Source: Solimonas sp. SE-A11 (GTDB lineage Bacteria; Pseudomonadota; Gammaproteobacteria; Nevskiales; Nevskiaceae). Taken from it: a stretch of DNA of 64,000 bases. Below the pieces are notes generated by a model. It saw nothing but the letters and a program-made list of their open reading frames with translations, was not told where the DNA came from and searched no databases. The DNA is taken from contig NZ_JAUASX010000007.1 in NCBI RefSeq assembly GCF_030345715.1, forward strand, positions 62,001-126,000. Reading direction: 5' to 3'. Each line of letters opens with the position of its first letter. The first letter of the stretch is position 1. Position numbers and translations under genes: made by a program. Positions 61,318 to 64,000 of this stretch are shown piece after piece.

Positions 61318-61904
61318 CGACGCGCATCAACCTACTCGACTGGCGCGCCGAGCGGCGCGCCAAGCGCAAGCAGCAGTTCCTCAGCACCCTGGGGCTGGGC
61401 GTACTGGCGAGCGCTGCCATCGTTGGCCTGGCCTGGAGCACCGTCAGCGGCGCGGTCTCCTCGCAGCAGGAGCGCAACACCTACCTGCAGCGCCAGATCG
61501 ACGAGACCGAGCAGAAGATCAAGGAAATACAGGAACTCGAGAAGGTCCGTGACAATCTGCTGGCGCGCATGCGCGTGATCGAAGAGCTGCAGGCCAGCCG
61601 CTCGGCTTCGGTGCACTTCTTCGACGAAATCGTCAGCACTCTGCCGGATGGCGTCAGCATTCGCGCGATCAAGCAGACTCCCGAGGGCGTCACCATCGAT
61701 GGCACTGCGGAGTCCAATGGCCGCGTTTCCACCTACATGAAGAATCTCGAGGCCTCGCGCTGGTTCCAGAACCCGATGCTGGTGGTGATCAAGACCAGCG
61801 AGCAGGAACAGCTGAGGCGCGGTGATTTCCAGCTTCGGGTCAAGGCCCTGAAAGCGCCCTCGGATGCTTCCTCCCCTGCAGGCAGTGAGAGGGGCGTGCA
61901 ATGA
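61314..61904 (+). CDS. pilN: Type IV pilus protein PilN
   Basis: A 196-residue bitopic membrane protein with the conserved PilM-binding N-terminus INLLDWRAERRAKRK (residues 4-18), one transmembrane helix (about 23-45), coiled coil (about 50-90) and periplasmic ferredoxin-like domain. It forms a dimer with PilO. Overlaps pilM and pilO by four bases each. Confidence 0.95.
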   Translation: MTTRINLLDWRAERRAKRKQQFLSTLGLGVLASAAIVGLAWSTVSGAVSSQQERNTYLQRQIDETEQKIKEIQELEKVRDNLLARMRVIEELQASRSASVHFFDEIVSTLPDGVSIRAIKQTPEGVTIDGTAESNGRVSTYMKNLEASRWFQNPMLVVIKTSEQEQLRRGDFQLRVKALKAPSDASSPAGSERGVQ

Positions 61905-62581
61905 ACGTCCAGCAGATCATTGCGGAACTGCAGACGCTGGATTCCCGCAATCCCGGGGGCTGGCCGCTCTGGGTCCGCATTTCCGCCTCGGTACTTGGAG
62001 GACTGCTGGTCCTGATGCTGGGCACTTATGCCTTGGTAAAGCCCGTGTACGAAGAGCTCCAGGCCGAGGAAGCTCGTGAGTTGACCCTTCGCAAGCAATT
62101 CGAGGAAAACCAGGGCAAGGCCGCGGCGTTGGACGCCTTCAAGGCACAGTTGGCCGAGATGGAAAAGGACTTCGGCGCCATGCTCAAGCAGCTGCCGAGC
62201 AAGAGCGAGGTTGCCAACCTGCTCAACGACATTTCTCAGGCTCGCGTGGCATCAAGCCTGGAGGAGGAGCTGTTTCAACCTCAGCCAGACAGCCCTCGCG
62301 AATTTTATGCCGAAATCCCGAACAAGATCATCGTCACCGGCACCTATCACGAGATGGGTAATTTCGCCAGCGCGATTGCGGCTCTGCCGCGCATCGTGAC
62401 CATCGACGATGTCGAGATCACGGTACCGCCCAAGAACGACAAGGCAAACTGGCCGGAGGGCACGCTCCGCATGCAGGCACTCGCCAAGACTTATCGCTAT
62501 CTCGACGAAGAAGAAGTCGCAGAGGCCGAAAGCGCGGCGGCGGCGGCCTCGAAGGGCAAGAAGCCCACGAAGGCCAAGTAA
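61901..62581 (+). CDS. pilO: Type IV pilus protein PilO
   Basis: A 226-residue bitopic protein: transmembrane helix (about 26-48), coiled coil (about 55-110), globular periplasmic domain with ISQARVASSLEEELFQP and PNKIIVTGTYHEMGNFASAIA (near 140-165), typical of PilO. Partner of PilN and PilP. The Lys/Ala C-terminus (KGKKPTKAK) is unstructured. Confidence 0.95.
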   Translation: MNVQQIIAELQTLDSRNPGGWPLWVRISASVLGGLLVLMLGTYALVKPVYEELQAEEARELTLRKQFEENQGKAAALDAFKAQLAEMEKDFGAMLKQLPSKSEVANLLNDISQARVASSLEEELFQPQPDSPREFYAEIPNKIIVTGTYHEMGNFASAIAALPRIVTIDDVEITVPPKNDKANWPEGTLRMQALAKTYRYLDEEEVAEAESAAAAASKGKKPTKAK

Positions 62582-62593
62582 GGACCCGGAGCC

Positions 62594-63127
62594 ATGAAGC
62601 CAGAACCGCTCAAGAAACTCCGCCCAGCTATCGCATTCCTGTCGATCGTCCTGCTGAGTGCCTGCGGCAAGGGCATGAAGGACCTGGAAGCCTGGGTGGC
62701 CGAGGTCAAGGCCCGGCCGCCGGCGCCGATCGAGCCGATCCCGCAGATGAAGCAGTACGAGGCCTTCACGTACGAAGCAGCCGGACGGCGCGATCCTTTT
62801 GCCTCGATCCAGCCATCCCGCCAGGCCAGCAACAGCGGTATCAGACCCGACCTGAACCGCAACAAGGAACCGCTTGAGGAGTTCCCGCTGGACGGCCTGC
62901 GCATGGTCGGCACCATCGACTCCAAGGGCAAGGTATTCGCGCTGATCAAGGCACCGGACGGAGTCGTGCACCGGGTCTCGGTCAAGAATCATATGGGGCA
63001 GAACTACGGCGAGATCGTCTCCATTTCCGAGGCCGAAGTCGGTCTGATGGAACTGGTGGCAGACGGTTTCGGCGGATGGATTCAACGTCCGGCGTCACTG
63101 ACGCTGGCGGAAACAAAAAGTAATTAG
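62594..63127 (+). CDS. pilP: Type IV pilus lipoprotein PilP
   Basis: A 177-residue lipoprotein (lipobox LLSAC, Cys23) that bridges PilN/PilO to the secretin PilQ. YEAAGRRDPFA (near 55) is the conserved PilQ-binding-region signature; the beta-domain (near 85-170) has LDGLRMVGTID and VHRVSVKNHMGQNYGEIVSI. Twelve bases after pilO. Confidence 0.95.
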   Translation: MKPEPLKKLRPAIAFLSIVLLSACGKGMKDLEAWVAEVKARPPAPIEPIPQMKQYEAFTYEAAGRRDPFASIQPSRQASNSGIRPDLNRNKEPLEEFPLDGLRMVGTIDSKGKVFALIKAPDGVVHRVSVKNHMGQNYGEIVSISEAEVGLMELVADGFGGWIQRPASLTLAETKSN

Positions 63128-63140
63128 GGAGTGACTGGCG

Positions 63141-64000
63141 ATGTTCAAGCTCAGTGAGATGACCAAAGCGGCCTTGAGAGCTGCCTTCGCGTCGGCAGCC
63201 CTGCTGCTGGCCGGAGGGGCGCAGGCCCAGGGCGCACGCGCCCTGCAGTCGATCGACTTCACGACCCAGGACAACGATCGTGTCCTGCTGACCATGACGC
63301 TCTCCGCGGCCGCTCCCGAGCCGGTGGTCTTCACCATCGACAAGCCGGCGCGGCTGTCGCTGGACCTGCCGGAGACGCAAGTCGCGCTTCCTGAGCGCTA
63401 CAAGAAGGTCAACGTCGGCAACGTACGCTCCGTCGCCGCTGCCGAAGCCAAGGGCCGCACGCGCGTCGTCGTGGAACTGGGCCAACTCACTCCCTACAAC
63501 CTGCGCGTCGAGGGCAACAAGGTCCTGGTGCAGTTGGACGGCTACGCTTCGGCCGCCACCGGCAGCGATGCCGCACCCAGCACGCCGGTGGCGCGCCTCG
63601 CACCTTCGGCGGCGCTTTCGTCTCAGGCCGAGCCCATCGGTTCCGCCCTGCGCGGCATCGACTTCCGCCGCGGGGAACGCGGCGAAGGCCGCGTCGTCGT
63701 GCAGCTCGCCAATACCCGTACCCCGGTGGACGTGCGTGAGGAAGGCGGCAAAGTCATCGCCACCTTCCGCGACGCAACCATCGCCGAGCGACTGCTCAAG
63801 CGTCTGGACGTGCTCGATTTCGCCACGCCGGTGAAGTTCGTCGACGCCCGTCGCGAAGGCGGCGACGTGGTGATCAGCGTCACCCCGGCCGCCGGCATCG
63901 AATACGAGCAGGCCGCCTACCAGACGGGCGACCAGTTCACGCTGGAAATCCAGGCGCTGACGCCGGAGAAGGTCGAGCAGAAGAAGAGGGAGCAGCCGCA
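63141..64000 (+). CDS. pilQ: Type IV pilus secretin PilQ, 3' end outside window
   Basis: The first 286 residues of the outer-membrane secretin. Signal peptide (about 1-30, ending AQAQG). Two AMIN domains, peptidoglycan-binding, at about 35-135 (DRVLLTMTLSAAAPEPVVF; RLSLDLPE) and 170-270 (LRGIDFRRGERGEGRVVVQLAN). GGGAG-type ribosome site before the ATG. The N0/N1 and secretin domains lie beyond the window. Confidence 0.95.
   Translation, partial: MFKLSEMTKAALRAAFASAALLLAGGAQAQGARALQSIDFTTQDNDRVLLTMTLSAAAPEPVVFTIDKPARLSLDLPETQVALPERYKKVNVGNVRSVAAAEAKGRTRVVVELGQLTPYNLRVEGNKVLVQLDGYASAATGSDAAPSTPVARLAPSAALSSQAEPIGSALRGIDFRRGERGEGRVVVQLANTRTPVDVREEGGKVIATFRDATIAERLLKRLDVLDFATPVKFVDARREGGDVVISVTPAAGIEYEQAAYQTGDQFTLEIQALTPEKVEQKKREQP

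Overview
The window is a 64 kb piece of a GC-rich gammaproteobacterial chromosome. It is densely packed, with many stop/start overlaps. Markers that fit the Nevskiales/Xanthomonadales side of the class are pilMNOPQ divergent from a PBP1A gene, a type B L31, a two-domain fatty acyl-CoA reductase, a RAYT with its own REPs and many palindromic intergenic repeats. The lineage is my inference from gene content; no rRNA, tRNA, phage, integrase or CRISPR array was seen.

Layout. 1-7.6 kb (minus): three large lipoproteins, namely two ceramidase-like proteins in a coupled pair and a PKD/Calx-beta protein cut by the window edge. The two promoter regions share a conserved element. 7.9-14.7 kb (plus): trkA-trkH potassium uptake, homoserine kinase and two MFS carriers. 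14.8-28.8 kb: accessory genes, including small exported proteins, alpha/beta hydrolases, two LysR and one TetR regulator, a DUF2238/transglutaminase pair, a RAYT between perfect REPs, thioesterase-TauE, MgtE and pirin. 29-32.1 kb: DAHP synthase facing a wax-ester-type fatty acyl-CoA reductase. 32.2-33.6 kb: two exported SH3b proteins. 33.7-40.3 kb (minus): a five-gene run of c-type cytochromes and membrane proteins, including a monoheme protein whose C-terminus looks like an FMN_bind domain. This is the best candidate for an undescribed system. 40.4-50.8 kb: HIT protein, PPK2, PAQR/hemolysin III, NfeD-SPFH pair, SufE, msrPQ split by a MITE-like element, and a penicillin-acylase-family lipoprotein. 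50.9-60 kb: housekeeping rph-rdgB-hemW, L31, malic enzyme, citrate synthase and PBP1A. 60.2-64 kb: pilMNOPQ, with pilQ cut by the window edge.

Functional themes are envelope biology (lipoproteins, PBP1A, type IV pilus alignment complex, methionine sulfoxide repair), periplasmic electron transfer, lipid metabolism and central carbon metabolism. At least five families of short palindromic repeats sit between genes, and several supply stop codons, start regions or C-terminal codons to neighbouring genes.
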